From positions 36,787-100,786 of the forward strand of contig JAIRPK010000065.1 of NCBI GenBank assembly GCA_031257015.1: a stretch of DNA of 64,000 nucleotides, written 5' to 3'. The position numbers and the translations under genes are program-made. Under the pieces are notes generated by a model. It saw only the letters and a list, made by a program, of their open reading frames with translations, was not told where the DNA came from and did not search any database. Below, piece after piece: positions 35,198-45,364 of this stretch (within the stretch, counting starts at the first letter, position 1; each line of letters opens with the position of its first letter). Source of the DNA: Tannerellaceae bacterium. Lineage in GTDB: Bacteria > Bacteroidota > Bacteroidia > Bacteroidales > Tannerellaceae.

Positions 35198-35404
35198 CAT
35201 CATTACTGTTAGTGGGCAGGCGTCACTAACATTAGTGGAATGTCGTCACCAATGTTAGTGAGATACCGTCACTAGCGTTAGTGGGACATCGTCACCAGTG
35301 TTAGTGGGCAGGCGTCACTAACGTTAGTGGGATGTCGTCACTAGTGTTAGTGGGATACCGTCACTAGCATTAGTGGGACATCGTCACTAATGCTGGTGGG
35401 ATGT
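35198..35404. repeat. 23-bp palindromic repeat array, family B, 9 units
   Basis: Nine units of exactly 23 bp with no indel (35198-35404). Each holds a palindrome such as CACTAACGTTAGTG (perfect at 35316-35329), followed by GGGA or GGCA and a variable tail. The tails cycle in the order GCAGG, ATGT, ATAC, ACAT, so four units form a 92-bp higher-order repeat that occurs twice. Because 23 is not a multiple of three, no frame stays open, which rules out a coding explanation. It lies between the 3' ends of rodA and trkH (convergent). Confidence 0.93.
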
Positions 35405-35626
35405 GTTACCTGCGTCGGCAGAGGTCTGGCGCCATGGAGGATATTCGGAAAGCGTCTCATATAGCCTGTGTTCGGGGTAAACGCGGTGTTTGCATTTTGT
35501 TGAGGCGAAGGATGTGTTTGTGTGTGGCGGGAGGGCTTGATGTGTTTTTCGTGGCGATTGCTTTGCCCCGCACGGGGGGAACGGTGGCGTGCGGGGGTGT
35601 GATTGACGGATTGTCTTTTTCGTTGG

Positions 35627-37108
35627 TTAATTCTTCCAAAAGCGTGGCTGGAGGAGGGTGAGGACGGTAAATAGTTCAAGCCTGCCGGTCATCATGAGGA
35701 ATGACAGGATCCATTTTGATGCGGCGGGCATGTCGGCGTAGTTGCTGGCGGGGCCTTGGCGACCGAGGCCGGGGCCGATGTTGCTGATGGCGGAGACGGA
35801 GGCGGCCAAGGCTTCGTCGAAGGTGGCTCCGTTGAAGGCGAGGGCGAGACTGCCTAGCATGATGAGGGCTATGTAGATGAAGGCGAAGGCGAGGCAGCGG
35901 TGGACGTTGTCGGCAGTGATGACGTGGCCGCTCATGCGGACGTGGAGGATGGCGTTGGGGTGCATTTGCTTGTTGAAGACATTGGAGAGGTGCTTGCTGA
36001 CGATGACGAAGCGCCCTGCCTTGAAGCCGCCGCTGGTGGAGCCTGAGCAGCCGCCTATGAACATGAGGATGAGGACGAGCATCCAGAAGAAGGCTCCCCA
36101 GGGGAGGTAGTCGTCGGTCATGAAGCCTGAGGAGGAGGAGATGGCCATCACCTGGAAGGTGCCTCGGCGGATGGCGCTTTCGATGGTTGCCCAGTCGAGC
36201 GGGGCGCCGGGCGAGCGGTGGGCGAGCAGCCAGAGGGTGGTGATGGCGGCGGCGGCGAGGATGAGGAGCGTGAAGGAGCGTAGCTCTTCGTCGTGGAGGA
36301 TTTTGTGGGGGGAGGCTTTGAGGATGAGGAAGTACAGGAGGGTGACGTTGATCGAGCCTACGAACATGAAGAGGATTTCAATGTATTCGATGTAGGCTGA
36401 GTCCCAATGTGCGATGCTGTTGTTCTTGGTGGAGTATCCGCCGGTGGAGACGGTGGTCAGTCCGTGGTTGATGGCGTCGAAGAGGTTCATGGGGCCGAGC
36501 CAGAGGAGGAGGGCGATAACGGCGGTGAGGATGAAATAGACGCCGGAGAGGCGCTTGGCGACTTGGGTGACGCGGGGGCGAAAGCGCTCGTGGCCGATGC
36601 CGGTTCCGGTTGTTTCGGCTTCAAACATTTGTGAGGCGCCGCCGCCGAAGAGGGGGAGGAGGGCGACGGTGAAGACGACGACGCCTATCCCGCCTTGCCA
36701 CTGGAGGAGGCTGCGCCAGAAGAGGATGCCGTGCGGGAGGGATTCGATGTCTGTCAGGATGCTGGCGCCGGTGGTGGTGTAGCCGGACATGGTTTCAAAA
36801 TAGGCGTCGGGGATGCTGCTGATGTAGCCGCCGATGTAGAAGGGGAGCATCCCAAGGAAGGAGAGGCTGGCCCATGTCAAAGTGACGACGAGCATGCCTT
36901 CGCGGTATCCGGCGGAGTGCTCGTCTGCCTTGCGACCCAGGGTGAAGAAGGTGGCGCCGACGGTGAAGAGGATGGCGCTTGAGATGAGGAAGGGGGGGAG
37001 GTCGCCGTCGCCGTAGTGGAGAGCTACGAGGCTGGCCAGGAGCATGAAGATGGTCTCGATGAGGAACATGGTTCCGAGCATCTTGAGAATGAAGCGGATG
37101 TTTAGCAT
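35627..37108 (-). CDS. trkH: Trk-type potassium transporter membrane subunit
   Basis: The potassium-translocating subunit of the Trk system, 493 residues with about ten membrane segments arranged as four pore-like repeats. Filter-like sequences are visible: MSGYTTTGASIL, TTVSTGGYSTKN, ISSSSGFMTDDY and ISNIGPGLGRQG. FIGGCSGSTSGGFKAGRF is the conserved TrkH helix region. It starts 1 bp after the trkA stop, so the two form one unit with dxs. The neighbouring trkA supplies the nucleotide-sensing gate. Confidence 0.95.
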   Translation of the reverse strand: MLNIRFILKMLGTMFLIETIFMLLASLVALHYGDGDLPPFLISSAILFTVGATFFTLGRKADEHSAGYREGMLVVTLTWASLSFLGMLPFYIGGYISSIPDAYFETMSGYTTTGASILTDIESLPHGILFWRSLLQWQGGIGVVVFTVALLPLFGGGASQMFEAETTGTGIGHERFRPRVTQVAKRLSGVYFILTAVIALLLWLGPMNLFDAINHGLTTVSTGGYSTKNNSIAHWDSAYIEYIEILFMFVGSINVTLLYFLILKASPHKILHDEELRSFTLLILAAAAITTLWLLAHRSPGAPLDWATIESAIRRGTFQVMAISSSSGFMTDDYLPWGAFFWMLVLILMFIGGCSGSTSGGFKAGRFVIVSKHLSNVFNKQMHPNAILHVRMSGHVITADNVHRCLAFAFIYIALIMLGSLALAFNGATFDEALAASVSAISNIGPGLGRQGPASNYADMPAASKWILSFLMMTGRLELFTVLTLLQPRFWKN

Positions 37109-37109
37109 T

Positions 37110-38447
37110 TTAGTAGAAGTATTCGTCCAGTTTGCGTATTGCGGCGTCGAGACAGAAGACGATTACGCGGTCGTCGGCCTGAATCTGGGTGTCGCCTTTG
37201 ACCAGTATTGGCTGGTTGTCGTGCATCATGCCTCCGATGGTTATGTCGGCGGGAAGGTGGAGGTCTTTTACTGGCTTGCGGGTTACTTTGGAGCCGGGGC
37301 GGGCGATTAGTTCGGCGACGTTGGCGTTGGCGATGGAGAGGATCTTTACGTTGGTGATGTCGCTGTCAAGGAGGAATTGGTAGATGTATCCTGCGGCAAT
37401 GCGCTTTTTATTTACGACGGAACCGATGTCCATGTTTTCGGCCAGCGGGATGTAGTCGAGGTTTTCTACTTCGGCTATTGTTTTGACAACACCGCCAAAG
37501 CGTTTGGCCGTAAGACATGCCATGATGTTGGCGCTTTCGTTGTCGGTCAGGCCGACGAAGGCTTGGGCGTCGTGGATACCTTCCTGGATGAGGAGATCGA
37601 CGTCTCTGCCGTCGCCGTGGATGGTAAGGACGTTGCTGGGAACTATTTCTGCTATGCGATGGCATTTTTCGCGGTCGCGCTCAATGAGTTTGATGCGGAT
37701 GTTGCCGGGGAGAAGCTGGCAGGTGCGGATGGCGATGCGGGTGCCTCCTATGATGAAGACTTTCTTCACTTCGGGATTGCCTTTGCCGGCTTGGGTTTGG
37801 ACTTCTTTTACAAAGTCTTTCGTCGTGGTGAAGAATACGGTATCGCCAACCATGATGGAGCTGGTTCCGTTGGGAATGAAGATGTCGTCGTCACGCTTGA
37901 TGGCGGCGATGTGATACGATTTGTCGCTGCCGGCCAGCTCGGAGAGGCGGAGGTTGACGAGGCGGGAGTTGCCGCGTATCTTGACGCCTACCAGGACGAA
38001 GGCTCCGTTGAGAAGCTCGCGATACTGACGGGTCCAGGGGCGGCTGATGGCGGTGGCTATCTCTTCGGCTACGAGTATTTCCGGGTATATCATTGCCGAG
38101 ATGCCCATGCTTTCAAAGAACTCGCGATTCTCCGGGCGGAGGTATTCAAAGTTGTTTATGCGGGCAAAGGTTTTCTTTACTCCGAGACGGGAGGCAAGCA
38201 TACAGGCTGTTATGTTCGTCGATTCTTCCGGGGTTACACTTACGAACAGATCGGCCTTGCCTGTTCCGGCTTCGCGGAGATCGCGGAAGGAGACGGGGTT
38301 GCCAGTCATGGTGAGTAGCTCTTCGTTTGAGAGGGCGCGGAGGCGTTCTTCGCTGGTGTCCATGAGAATGATGTCCTGCTTCTCTTTTGACAGGAGCTTA
38401 GCGAGGTGGGTGCCGGTTTCGCCGGCGCCTGCAATTACTATTTTCAT
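37110..38447 (-). CDS. trkA: Trk potassium uptake regulatory subunit, NAD-binding
   Basis: The cytosolic gating ring subunit, 445 residues, with duplicated RCK (TrkA-N plus TrkA-C) modules. The first Rossmann domain starts KIVIAGAGETGTHLAKLLS and has DTSEERLRAL at the adenosine-binding strand. The second starts near residue 230 with KVFIIGGTRIAIRTCQLL, and LTIHGDGRDVDLLIQEGI follows. Each is followed by a TrkA-C domain (NGAFVLVGVKIRGNSRLVNL; ADITIGGMMHDNQPILVKG). It lies between dxs (9 bp upstream) and trkH (1 bp downstream). Confidence 0.95.
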   Translation of the reverse strand: MKIVIAGAGETGTHLAKLLSKEKQDIILMDTSEERLRALSNEELLTMTGNPVSFRDLREAGTGKADLFVSVTPEESTNITACMLASRLGVKKTFARINNFEYLRPENREFFESMGISAMIYPEILVAEEIATAISRPWTRQYRELLNGAFVLVGVKIRGNSRLVNLRLSELAGSDKSYHIAAIKRDDDIFIPNGTSSIMVGDTVFFTTTKDFVKEVQTQAGKGNPEVKKVFIIGGTRIAIRTCQLLPGNIRIKLIERDREKCHRIAEIVPSNVLTIHGDGRDVDLLIQEGIHDAQAFVGLTDNESANIMACLTAKRFGGVVKTIAEVENLDYIPLAENMDIGSVVNKKRIAAGYIYQFLLDSDITNVKILSIANANVAELIARPGSKVTRKPVKDLHLPADITIGGMMHDNQPILVKGDTQIQADDRVIVFCLDAAIRKLDEYFY

Positions 38448-38456
38448 ACGGTTTGC

Positions 38457-40355
38457 TTAGTTAATTTCTTCTATGATTGTCTTGGCTATATGTTCGGCGT
38501 CGAGGCCGTATAGTCGGAATAGTTCGGGTATGGTTCCATGCTCTACGAATGTGTCGGGAATCCCCAGGCGGAGAATGTGGGGGTGATAGTTATGGTCGGA
38601 CATAAATTCGATGACGGCGCTGCCTAGCCCTCCATTTCGGACGCCGTTCTCCAGTGTTATGATGTGTGTATGTTGCTTACCTATTTCGTGCAGAAGGGCT
38701 TCGTCGATAGGTTTGAGATAGATCATGTCATAGTGGGCAATGCTGGCTTTGCCGTTCAGGAGGGATATGGCTTTGGTTACTTCGTTGCCGATTGGGCCTA
38801 TGGAGAGGATGGCAATGTCTGAGCCGTCGGCAAGTTTGCGCCCTTTGCCGATTGGGAGGAGTTGCATGTCGTTACGCCAGTCTTTCTGCTCGCCTTTGCC
38901 TCTGGGGTAGCGGATTACGAATGGAGCGCTTGTCCCGTAACAGGCGGTGTACATTAGATTGCGCAGGTGCCATTCGTTCATTGGCGAGCTGATGATGAGG
39001 TTGGGGATTGGGCGGAGATATGCAAGGTCGAATATGCCATGGTGTGTTGCGCCATCTTCGCCGACAAGACCGGCGCGGTCAAGGCAGAGGATGACGTGCA
39101 GCTGTTGAATCGCTATGTCGTGTATCAAATTGTCGTATGCTCTCTGCATGAAAGAGGAATATATGTTGCAGAACGGGATCATTCCTTCCTTGGCAAGGCC
39201 GGCGGAGAATGTGGCGGCATGGCCTTCGGCAATGCCTACGTCGAATGCACGGTGAGGGTAGGCTTTCATCAGGTGAATCATTGAGCATCCCGTAGGCATG
39301 GCGGGGGTTATTCCTACAACCTTGTCGTTTGTGCTGGCGAGTTCGACCAGTGTATGACCGAAGACGTCCTGATACAGTTGGGGTTGCTCCAAGTTCTCGT
39401 TGACAAGGATGCGCTCGCCTGTCTTTTTGTTGAACTTGCCGGGGGCGTGCCATTCAACGGCGCTCTCTTCAGCGGGTTTGAATCCTTTGCCTTTCTTGGT
39501 GCGCAGGTGGAGAAGCTTGGGGCCTTTCATGCTTTTTATGTCATTCAGGATGCGGATTATGCCTTCAACGTCGTGACCATCCGTTGGTCCGAAGTAACGT
39601 ATGCTGAATCCTTCAAAGAGGTTGTGCTGACTGGTAAGCAGAGCTTTGAGGCTGTTGTTAAAACGAAGGATGAGGCCTTTACGATTGTCGTTGATGAGCT
39701 TTATTTTTCGCAATCCGCGATAAACGTCATAGCGTAGCTTGTTATAGGGGTAACTGGTCGTGATGTTGACGAGATACTCGCTTAGAGCGCCGACATTTCC
39801 GTCTATCGCCATATTGTTGTCGTTAAGTATGATTAGAAGGTTATTAGGATTGATCGACACGTTGTTCAATCCCTCGAATGCGAGACCGCCAGTCATTGCT
39901 CCGTCGCCGATAACAGCGATAACATGTCGCTCCTCGCTTTTTAATGACGAGGCTACTGACATGCCCAAGGCTGCGGAAATGGAAGTTGAGGCATGCCCTG
40001 CAATGAAGGAATCGTATTCGCTTTCTGCCGGTGACGGGAAGCCGCTGATGCCTTTGTATTTGCGGAGCGTAGGGAAAACGTCGCGCCGGCCGGTAAGTAT
40101 CTTGTGACCGTAGGCTTGGTGACCTACATCCCAGATAATACGATCGTAAGGAGTGTTGAATACATAATGCAGGGCGACGGTCATCTCCACTGTACCGAGG
40201 CTGGCGCCAAGGTGGCCGGGGTTTTCAGATAATACATCTATTATATACTGTCGCAACTCGGCGCAGATGTTTTGCAAATCGCTCTGGGGAAGGACGCGGA
40301 GGTCGTCTGGCGTATTGATGGAGTTCAATTTTACTTCTTTCTGGTGCTCTGTCAT
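38457..40355 (-). CDS. dxs: 1-deoxy-D-xylulose-5-phosphate synthase
   Basis: The thiamine-dependent first enzyme of the MEP isoprenoid pathway, 632 residues. The start [19 protein letters not shown] at 40355 is chosen because a -7-like element lies at 40375-40382; a longer frame to 40427 would start upstream of it. Motifs: [39 protein letters not shown], the thiamine-binding [16 protein letters not shown], the substrate-channel [35 protein letters not shown] with the catalytic Glu, and [19 protein letters not shown]. The dxs-trkA-trkH order is seen in other Bacteroidota. Confidence 0.96.
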   Translation of the reverse strand: MTEHQKEVKLNSINTPDDLRVLPQSDLQNICAELRQYIIDVLSENPGHLGASLGTVEMTVALHYVFNTPYDRIIWDVGHQAYGHKILTGRRDVFPTLRKYKGISGFPSPAESEYDSFIAGHASTSISAALGMSVASSLKSEERHVIAVIGDGAMTGGLAFEGLNNVSINPNNLLIILNDNNMAIDGNVGALSEYLVNITTSYPYNKLRYDVYRGLRKIKLINDNRKGLILRFNNSLKALLTSQHNLFEGFSIRYFGPTDGHDVEGIIRILNDIKSMKGPKLLHLRTKKGKGFKPAEESAVEWHAPGKFNKKTGERILVNENLEQPQLYQDVFGHTLVELASTNDKVVGITPAMPTGCSMIHLMKAYPHRAFDVGIAEGHAATFSAGLAKEGMIPFCNIYSSFMQRAYDNLIHDIAIQQLHVILCLDRAGLVGEDGATHHGIFDLAYLRPIPNLIISSPMNEWHLRNLMYTACYGTSAPFVIRYPRGKGEQKDWRNDMQLLPIGKGRKLADGSDIAILSIGPIGNEVTKAISLLNGKASIAHYDMIYLKPIDEALLHEIGKQHTHIITLENGVRNGGLGSAVIEFMSDHNYHPHILRLGIPDTFVEHGTIPELFRLYGLDAEHIAKTIIEEIN

Positions 40356-40374
40356 ATATGTGATTGTTTTAGCG

Positions 40375-40382
40375 CAAAGGTA
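40375..40382 (-). promoter_or_regulatory. Probable -7 element for dxs-trkA-trkH
   Basis: On the minus strand this is TACCTTTG, an exact TAnnTTTG match, 19 bp before the dxs ATG. The nearest -33-like TTG is about 26 bp further up, longer than usual. The leader would be about 13 nt. Confidence 0.55.
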
Positions 40383-40860
40383 TGAATTTTCTGATTCGGA
40401 GACGGTTGCAAGTACGGCGCCCTGCAACTGTTGCGAACTGCTGTATAATTTCCTTTTGTTCAGTTCTGAATGGTTTGTTCATCAGGCAGTTGTTACAGCT
40501 TCTTTGTGCACAAGCTCCTTGAATTAAGGATTGGAAGTAATATGGAGCGTAGAGAAAAACAGGCTGGTGCTCTGAAAAATTATTATGAGTTTGTGTTTGG
40601 GGCAAGCAGGCGGAATTTGATGTTCCGAAAAGCATGTGAAGAGGAGTGGAATGTAGCGGTTTCACACAAGTTGTCAGAAGCATTTTACATAACAATTCTG
40701 TTTGGTCTGGACATTTTCGGAAACGTCTTGTTTATCCAGAACTAAGGTAATATCGGTAATAGACAAATTATCTACAAGGTCAAGTTTTAGTTTTGTTGTT
40801 AAGCTCTTGAATACCTGTGATTCAAGAGTGATGACTGTTAATTCCATAAGGGGCTTAACA
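40383..40860. other. Intergenic region between dxs and frdC
   Basis: A plus-strand open frame (ATG at 40541, 67 residues, MERREKQAGALKNYYEFVFG) is present but has no recognised family. There is no repeat array. Bases 40661-40706 resemble 47273-47318 (see findings), suggesting a diverged dispersed element. No other supportable feature. Confidence 0.3.
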
Positions 40861-40891
40861 TTTGCTGATGTGGCAAATAACCATACCTTTG
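40861..40891 (+). promoter_or_regulatory. Promoter of the frdCAB operon
   Basis: TTTG (40861-40864), 19 bp, then TACCTTTG (40884-40891): a textbook Bacteroidota promoter. The transcript should start near 40,898, giving a 46-nt leader before frdC. Confidence 0.85.
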
Positions 40892-40943
40892 CATTGATAA
40901 AAACAATCTATTTTTAACAAGTAAAACTGTAATAATTTATCTT

Positions 40944-41672
40944 ATGTGGTTAATAAATTCATCAATTGGAAGAAAGCTTGTCATGAGTATGTCAGGTCTT
41001 TTTCTCGTGCTGTTTCTTCTGTTCCATGTTACGATGAACGTAGCTGCTGTATTTTCAGCGGAGGCTTATAACACTATATGTTCGCTTCTTGGCGCCAATT
41101 GGTATGCTGTTTTGGGAACACTTGTGTTAGCGGCCGGTTTCGTTGTACATCTGGTCTATGCCACGGTATTGACCTTGCAGAATCGCAAAGCCCGTGGCAC
41201 TGATCGTTACGCTGTCAGTACTCGTCCGAAGAATGTCGAGTGGGCATCTCAGAACATGTTTGTCCTTGGGGTAATCGTGATTGGTTTCATTGTTCTCCAT
41301 TTTACCCATTTTTGGTATCACATGATGTATGCCGAGCTAAGTGGTCATGAAACAGTAACGTTGAGTGGCCAAACGATTTCCACTCACGATGGTGCGGCCT
41401 TCATTCGCTACTACTTCAGCAATCCCATAATTGTAGTATTGTACTTGATCTGGTATGTGGCCATCTGGTTTCACCTTACTCATGGTTTTTGGAGCGCTCT
41501 TCAGACCGTCGGTATCAACAACACACTGTGGCTTAAACGCTGGCAATTTATTGGCAATATATTCACGACCGTGGTCATGCTTTGCTTTGCAGCCGTAACC
41601 CTGTTCTTTTACATCAACAGCCTCTTTTTCAGCGAAGGCTACGTCGACTTACATCATCTCATTAATAATTAA
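40944..41672 (+). CDS. frdC: Fumarate reductase / succinate dehydrogenase cytochrome b subunit
   Basis: The five-helix di-heme membrane anchor that passes menaquinol electrons to fumarate. It has 242 residues; hydrophobic segments include LVMSMSGLFLVLFLLFHVTM, VLGTLVLAAGFVVHLVYATV and WQFIGNIFTTVVMLCFAAVT. Candidate heme-ligand histidines lie in LLFHVTMN, FVVHLVYA, VLHFTHFWYH and WFHLTHGFW. In anaerobic Bacteroidales this complex normally works as a fumarate reductase in succinate formation. It is the first gene of the frdCAB unit, 9 bp before frdA. Confidence 0.94.
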   Translation: MWLINSSIGRKLVMSMSGLFLVLFLLFHVTMNVAAVFSAEAYNTICSLLGANWYAVLGTLVLAAGFVVHLVYATVLTLQNRKARGTDRYAVSTRPKNVEWASQNMFVLGVIVIGFIVLHFTHFWYHMMYAELSGHETVTLSGQTISTHDGAAFIRYYFSNPIIVVLYLIWYVAIWFHLTHGFWSALQTVGINNTLWLKRWQFIGNIFTTVVMLCFAAVTLFFYINSLFFSEGYVDLHHLINN

Positions 41673-41681
41673 GAAGAAAAT

Positions 41682-43625
41682 ATGTCAACCATAAATTCCA
41701 AGATTCCACAAGGCTCATTATCCGATAAGTGGAAGAACTACAAAGATCATCAGAAGCTTGTTAATCCCGCCAACAAACGTCGTCTCGATATAATCGTAGT
41801 CGGCACAGGTCTGGCCGGAGCCTCTGCCGCCGCAACTTTGGCAGAGTTGGGATTCAACGTACTCAACTTTTGCATCCAGGATTCCCCCCGCCGCGCTCAC
41901 TCTATTGCAGCTCAGGGCGGTATAAATGCAGCAAAGAACTATCAGAACGACGGTGATTCCGTGTATCGTCTTTTTTATGATACGATAAAAGGTGGCGACT
42001 ATCGTGCTCGTGAAGCCAATGTATATCGACTGGCTGAGGTTTCCAATTCAATTATTGACCAGTGTGTTGCGCAGGGCGTTCCTTTTGCTCGTGAATATGG
42101 TGGCCTTCTTGACAATCGCTCTTTTGGAGGCGCACAAGTATCCCGCACATTCTACGCTCGTGGGCAAACTGGGCAACAATTACTGCTCGGTGCCTACTCC
42201 GCCCTTAGCCGTCAAATAGGTCTTGGTCGTGTAAAGATGTACAAGAGACATGAGATGCTGGATGTTGTAACAATCGACGGACGCGCTCGCGGTATCATAG
42301 CCCGGAACCTTGTCACCGGTAAACTTGAGCGTTTCGCCGCTCATGCTGTCGTTGTTGCCACCGGAGGCTATGTCAACACATTTTTCCTATCAACAAATGC
42401 GATGGGGTCAAACGGCTCAGCCGCATGGCAATGCTACAAGAAGGGGGCATGGTTTGCAAACCCATGTTACGTTCAAATCCATCCTACTTGCATCCCCGTT
42501 CACGGTGAATTTCAATCCAAGCTTACGCTTATGTCCGAATCTCTCCGTAACGACGGTCGTATTTGGGTGCCGAAGAAGAAAGAAGATGCCGAATTCATCC
42601 GTGCAGGCCAGCTTAAACCTACTCAGATAAAAGAAGAAGACCGCGACTACTATCTCGAACGACGCTATCCTGCTTTTGGTAATCTTGTCCCTCGTGACGT
42701 AGCCTCACGAGCAGCCAAAGAACGTTGCGACGCCGGCTATGGAGTTGGCAGTACTGGCCTTGCCGTATATCTGGATTTTGCTGAAGCGATCAATCGTCTT
42801 GGTCGTCATGTCGTAGAGCAACGCTATGGCAACCTTTTCCAGATGTATGAGAAAATAGTTGACGACAATCCTTATGAAACGCCGATGATGATATTTCCTG
42901 CCCTGCATTATGCTATGGGTGGTTTGTGGGTTGACTACGAACTAATGACTTCAATCCCCGGTCTGTTCGCAATAGGCGAAGCCAACTTCTCCGACCATGG
43001 TGCAAATCGACTTGGAGCCTCTGCTTTGATGCAGGGTCTCGCCGATGGATACTTTGTCCTTCCCTATACAATACAGAACTATCTTGCCGACCAAATTCAA
43101 GTTCCTCGTTTCAAGACTGACGCTCCGGAATTTGATGCAGCTGAAAAGTCTATCGAAGACAGGATCAAAAAGCTAATGAATATCAAAGGCAACAGATCTG
43201 TTGACAGTCTTCACAAAGAACTCGGCCATATTATGTGGGAGCACATAGGTATGGCCCGCAACTCCGAAGGTCTGAAAGAAGCCATCACCCTTCTCGGCAA
43301 GTTGAAGCAGGAATTTTGGAGCAACGTCCGTATCCCAGGTGAAAGCGCAGACTTAAACATTGAGCTGGAGAAAGCCCTGCGTCTTGCCGATTTCATCGAA
43401 ATCGGTGAACTTATGGCACGCGACGCCTACAATCGAGAAGAATCCTGCGGTGGACACTTCCGCGAGGAATATCAAACACCTGAAGGCGAAGCTCTGCGGC
43501 GCGACGATCTCCTCTCTTATGTATCTTGCTGGGAATATAAAGGCGATAATATCGAGCCTGAACTCCTGAAAGAAAATCTTGAATATGAATTTGTAGTACG
43601 CCAGCAACGGAATTACAAGAATTAA
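41682..43625 (+). CDS. frdA: Fumarate reductase / succinate dehydrogenase flavoprotein subunit
   Basis: The catalytic FAD subunit, 647 residues, of the long Bacteroidota/epsilonproteobacterial (type B) class. The FAD-binding loop [20 protein letters not shown] is at about residues 28-47. [15 protein letters not shown] carries the histidine that binds FAD covalently in this family. The substrate site includes [20 protein letters not shown] and [15 protein letters not shown], and [21 protein letters not shown] and [20 protein letters not shown] are conserved FAD contacts. The C-terminal helical domain is complete. 13 bp separate it from frdB. Confidence 0.97.
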   Translation: MSTINSKIPQGSLSDKWKNYKDHQKLVNPANKRRLDIIVVGTGLAGASAAATLAELGFNVLNFCIQDSPRRAHSIAAQGGINAAKNYQNDGDSVYRLFYDTIKGGDYRAREANVYRLAEVSNSIIDQCVAQGVPFAREYGGLLDNRSFGGAQVSRTFYARGQTGQQLLLGAYSALSRQIGLGRVKMYKRHEMLDVVTIDGRARGIIARNLVTGKLERFAAHAVVVATGGYVNTFFLSTNAMGSNGSAAWQCYKKGAWFANPCYVQIHPTCIPVHGEFQSKLTLMSESLRNDGRIWVPKKKEDAEFIRAGQLKPTQIKEEDRDYYLERRYPAFGNLVPRDVASRAAKERCDAGYGVGSTGLAVYLDFAEAINRLGRHVVEQRYGNLFQMYEKIVDDNPYETPMMIFPALHYAMGGLWVDYELMTSIPGLFAIGEANFSDHGANRLGASALMQGLADGYFVLPYTIQNYLADQIQVPRFKTDAPEFDAAEKSIEDRIKKLMNIKGNRSVDSLHKELGHIMWEHIGMARNSEGLKEAITLLGKLKQEFWSNVRIPGESADLNIELEKALRLADFIEIGELMARDAYNREESCGGHFREEYQTPEGEALRRDDLLSYVSCWEYKGDNIEPELLKENLEYEFVVRQQRNYKN

Positions 43626-43638
43626 AACAATTAACGAC

Positions 43639-44394
43639 ATGGATAAGAACATAAATATCACCATTAAAGTATGGCGCCAGAAAGGCCCCAAATCCAAAGG
43701 CTCATTCGAGACATACAAGCTTAACAACGTCTCCCAGTCAAGCTCCTTCCTTGAAATGCTCGACGTCCTTAACGAACAACTAATCAGCGAAGGTAAAGAG
43801 CCGGTCGCTTTCGACCATGATTGCCGCGAAGGGATATGTGGGATGTGCTCATTATATATTAACGGACATCCACATGGCCCTGACTCTGCCGTAACAACTT
43901 GCCAGCTCCACATGCGCAAGTTTGAAGACGGAGCAACAATAACCGTTGAGCCGTGGCGCTCTGCAGGATTCCCCGTCATCCGTGACCTGATGGTCGATCG
44001 TTATGCTTTCGACAAAATCATTCAAGCTGGCGGATTTGTATCCGTCAACACCGGAGGCGTGCCTGATGCAAATGCAATACCCATTTCCAAGAAAGATGCC
44101 GACCTGGCTATGGACGCCGCTGCCTGCATCGGTTGTGGGGCTTGTGTTGCCGCCTGCAAGAACGGTTCGGCCATGCTGTTCGTTTCCGCAAAAGTCAGCC
44201 AATTGTCGCTTTTGCCTCAGGGCAAGGTCGAGGCTGCCCGTCGTGCCAAGGCCATGATAGCAAAAATGGATGAGCTGGGTTTCGGTAATTGTACTAACAC
44301 ACGTGCCTGCGAAGCCGAATGTCCGAAGGAAGTATCCATATCTAACATCGCCAGACTTAACCGCGAATTTATCAAAGCTAAGCTCGCAGATTAG
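43639..44394 (+). CDS. frdB: Fumarate reductase / succinate dehydrogenase iron-sulfur subunit
   Basis: The electron-transfer subunit linking heme to FAD, 251 residues. The plant-ferredoxin-type [2Fe-2S] site is [19 protein letters not shown] with its last Cys in [11 protein letters not shown]. The bacterial ferredoxin-type clusters use [19 protein letters not shown] (about residues 158-176) and [18 protein letters not shown]. The order C-A-B and the sequence type match the fumarate reductase of anaerobic Bacteroidota. A hairpin terminator follows at 44451. Confidence 0.97.
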   Translation: MDKNINITIKVWRQKGPKSKGSFETYKLNNVSQSSSFLEMLDVLNEQLISEGKEPVAFDHDCREGICGMCSLYINGHPHGPDSAVTTCQLHMRKFEDGATITVEPWRSAGFPVIRDLMVDRYAFDKIIQAGGFVSVNTGGVPDANAIPISKKDADLAMDAAACIGCGACVAACKNGSAMLFVSAKVSQLSLLPQGKVEAARRAKAMIAKMDELGFGNCTNTRACEAECPKEVSISNIARLNREFIKAKLAD

Positions 44395-44447
44395 GCGATA
44401 GATTTCGGCAGTTTGTCGGGAATTGCTATCATTTGAGCAACATTCCC

Positions 44448-44480
44448 ATTGTAAGGCTCCCACGTGGAGCCTTACCTTTG
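44448..44480 (+). promoter_or_regulatory. Promoter of the LiaF-like/LytTR pair, overlapping the frd terminator
   Basis: ATTG (44448-44451), 21 bp, then TACCTTTG (44473-44480). The -7 element uses the last bases of the frd terminator stem. The transcript should start near 44,487, 31 nt before the next ATG. Confidence 0.65.
44451..44475 (+). terminator. Terminator after frdB
   Basis: The perfect 10-bp arms GTAAGGCTCC and GGAGCCTTAC enclose CACGT. They are followed by CTTTGTCG, a weak T tract. The hairpin lies 57 bp after the frdB stop. Confidence 0.7.
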
Positions 44481-44517
44481 TCGTATAAATTCTAATATTT
44501 AATAAAATAAACAGATA

Positions 44518-45357
44518 ATGGAAACAACAAATCAAGAAACAACGGATTCTATTCCGGAGAAATGCAACAAATGCAGACATCAAGGCAAAGCAAGCTGCAA
44601 CAGATGTCAATATCGGGACAAGCATAAACAACACTATCACCATCATCATGGCCTGGGAACAACCGTCCTTGCCATACTGCTCATTATCGCCGGCCTCACC
44701 ATGCTGGGGCATAATCTTGGGTGGATTAACAATGATGTATATCGCATTATTATGTCATGGCCAATGATTTTGATAGCCATGGGGGTGCTATCATTTTTCA
44801 AAAGGCAACATATTGCCGGCATTATCTTCGTCTCCATTGGCTCATATTTCCTGCTCTTCCGAATCATTGGAATAGAAGGCGACCAGATGAGGCATTACTG
44901 GCCAATCATGCTTGTATTCATAGGTATAACCCTCATTTTCCGGCGGCATCATCACCGTCACATACGTCCTTGGACGAGATTTAGAACCTGTCGGCATGGC
45001 GATGCGAAAGAAAAGGTAGAGGACGGATTCGTTACCCTTGACGTCAGCTTCGGTTCCACTAAAACCATTGTCATGGATCCTGTTTTCCGCGGAGCCGACA
45101 TTGACTGTTCCTTCGGCTCTGTTTCGCTTGACCTTAAACGTACTGTTCTCGAAGCGCCAGAAACGATCATTGACATCGACATCTCTTTCGGAGGAGCTGA
45201 ATTGCGTCTTCCCTCATCATGGTACGTCGTCGTGCAAAGCAACAACTCTTTTGGCGGATGCGAAGACAAGCGTTGGCTCAGCGGCGAAATCGACTACGAG
45301 CACAAGCTTATCATTCGCGGCAACCTCTCTTTCAGCGGCATAGAAATAAAAGACTGA
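44518..45357 (+). CDS. LiaF-like membrane protein with N-terminal Cys motif
   Basis: A 279-residue inner-membrane protein. The N-terminus has two CxxC pairs (KCNKCRHQGKASCNRCQYRD), a likely zinc knuckle, and a His-rich stretch before the membrane. Four hydrophobic helices span about residues 44-140 (TTVLAILLIIAGLTMLGHN, IIMSWPMILIAMGVLSFF, GIIFVSIGSYFLLFRIIG, PIMLVFIGITLIF), matching a LiaI/LiaF-like transmembrane region. Residues 165-279 form a right-handed beta-repeat C-terminal domain (DVSFGSTKTIV, DIDCSFGSVSLDL, DISFGGAELRL, GNLSFSGIEIKD) as in cell-wall-active antibiotic-response proteins. The LytTR gene follows 7 bp later, suggesting a sensor/regulator pair. Confidence 0.82.
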   Translation: METTNQETTDSIPEKCNKCRHQGKASCNRCQYRDKHKQHYHHHHGLGTTVLAILLIIAGLTMLGHNLGWINNDVYRIIMSWPMILIAMGVLSFFKRQHIAGIIFVSIGSYFLLFRIIGIEGDQMRHYWPIMLVFIGITLIFRRHHHRHIRPWTRFRTCRHGDAKEKVEDGFVTLDVSFGSTKTIVMDPVFRGADIDCSFGSVSLDLKRTVLEAPETIIDIDISFGGAELRLPSSWYVVVQSNNSFGGCEDKRWLSGEIDYEHKLIIRGNLSFSGIEIKD

Positions 45358-45364
45358 CGGCATC

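Noticed and set aside
40369..40695. 108-codon minus-strand ORF upstream of dxs
   Set aside because: It overlaps the dxs -7 element and has a composition unlike real proteins (many Cys, Thr and His).
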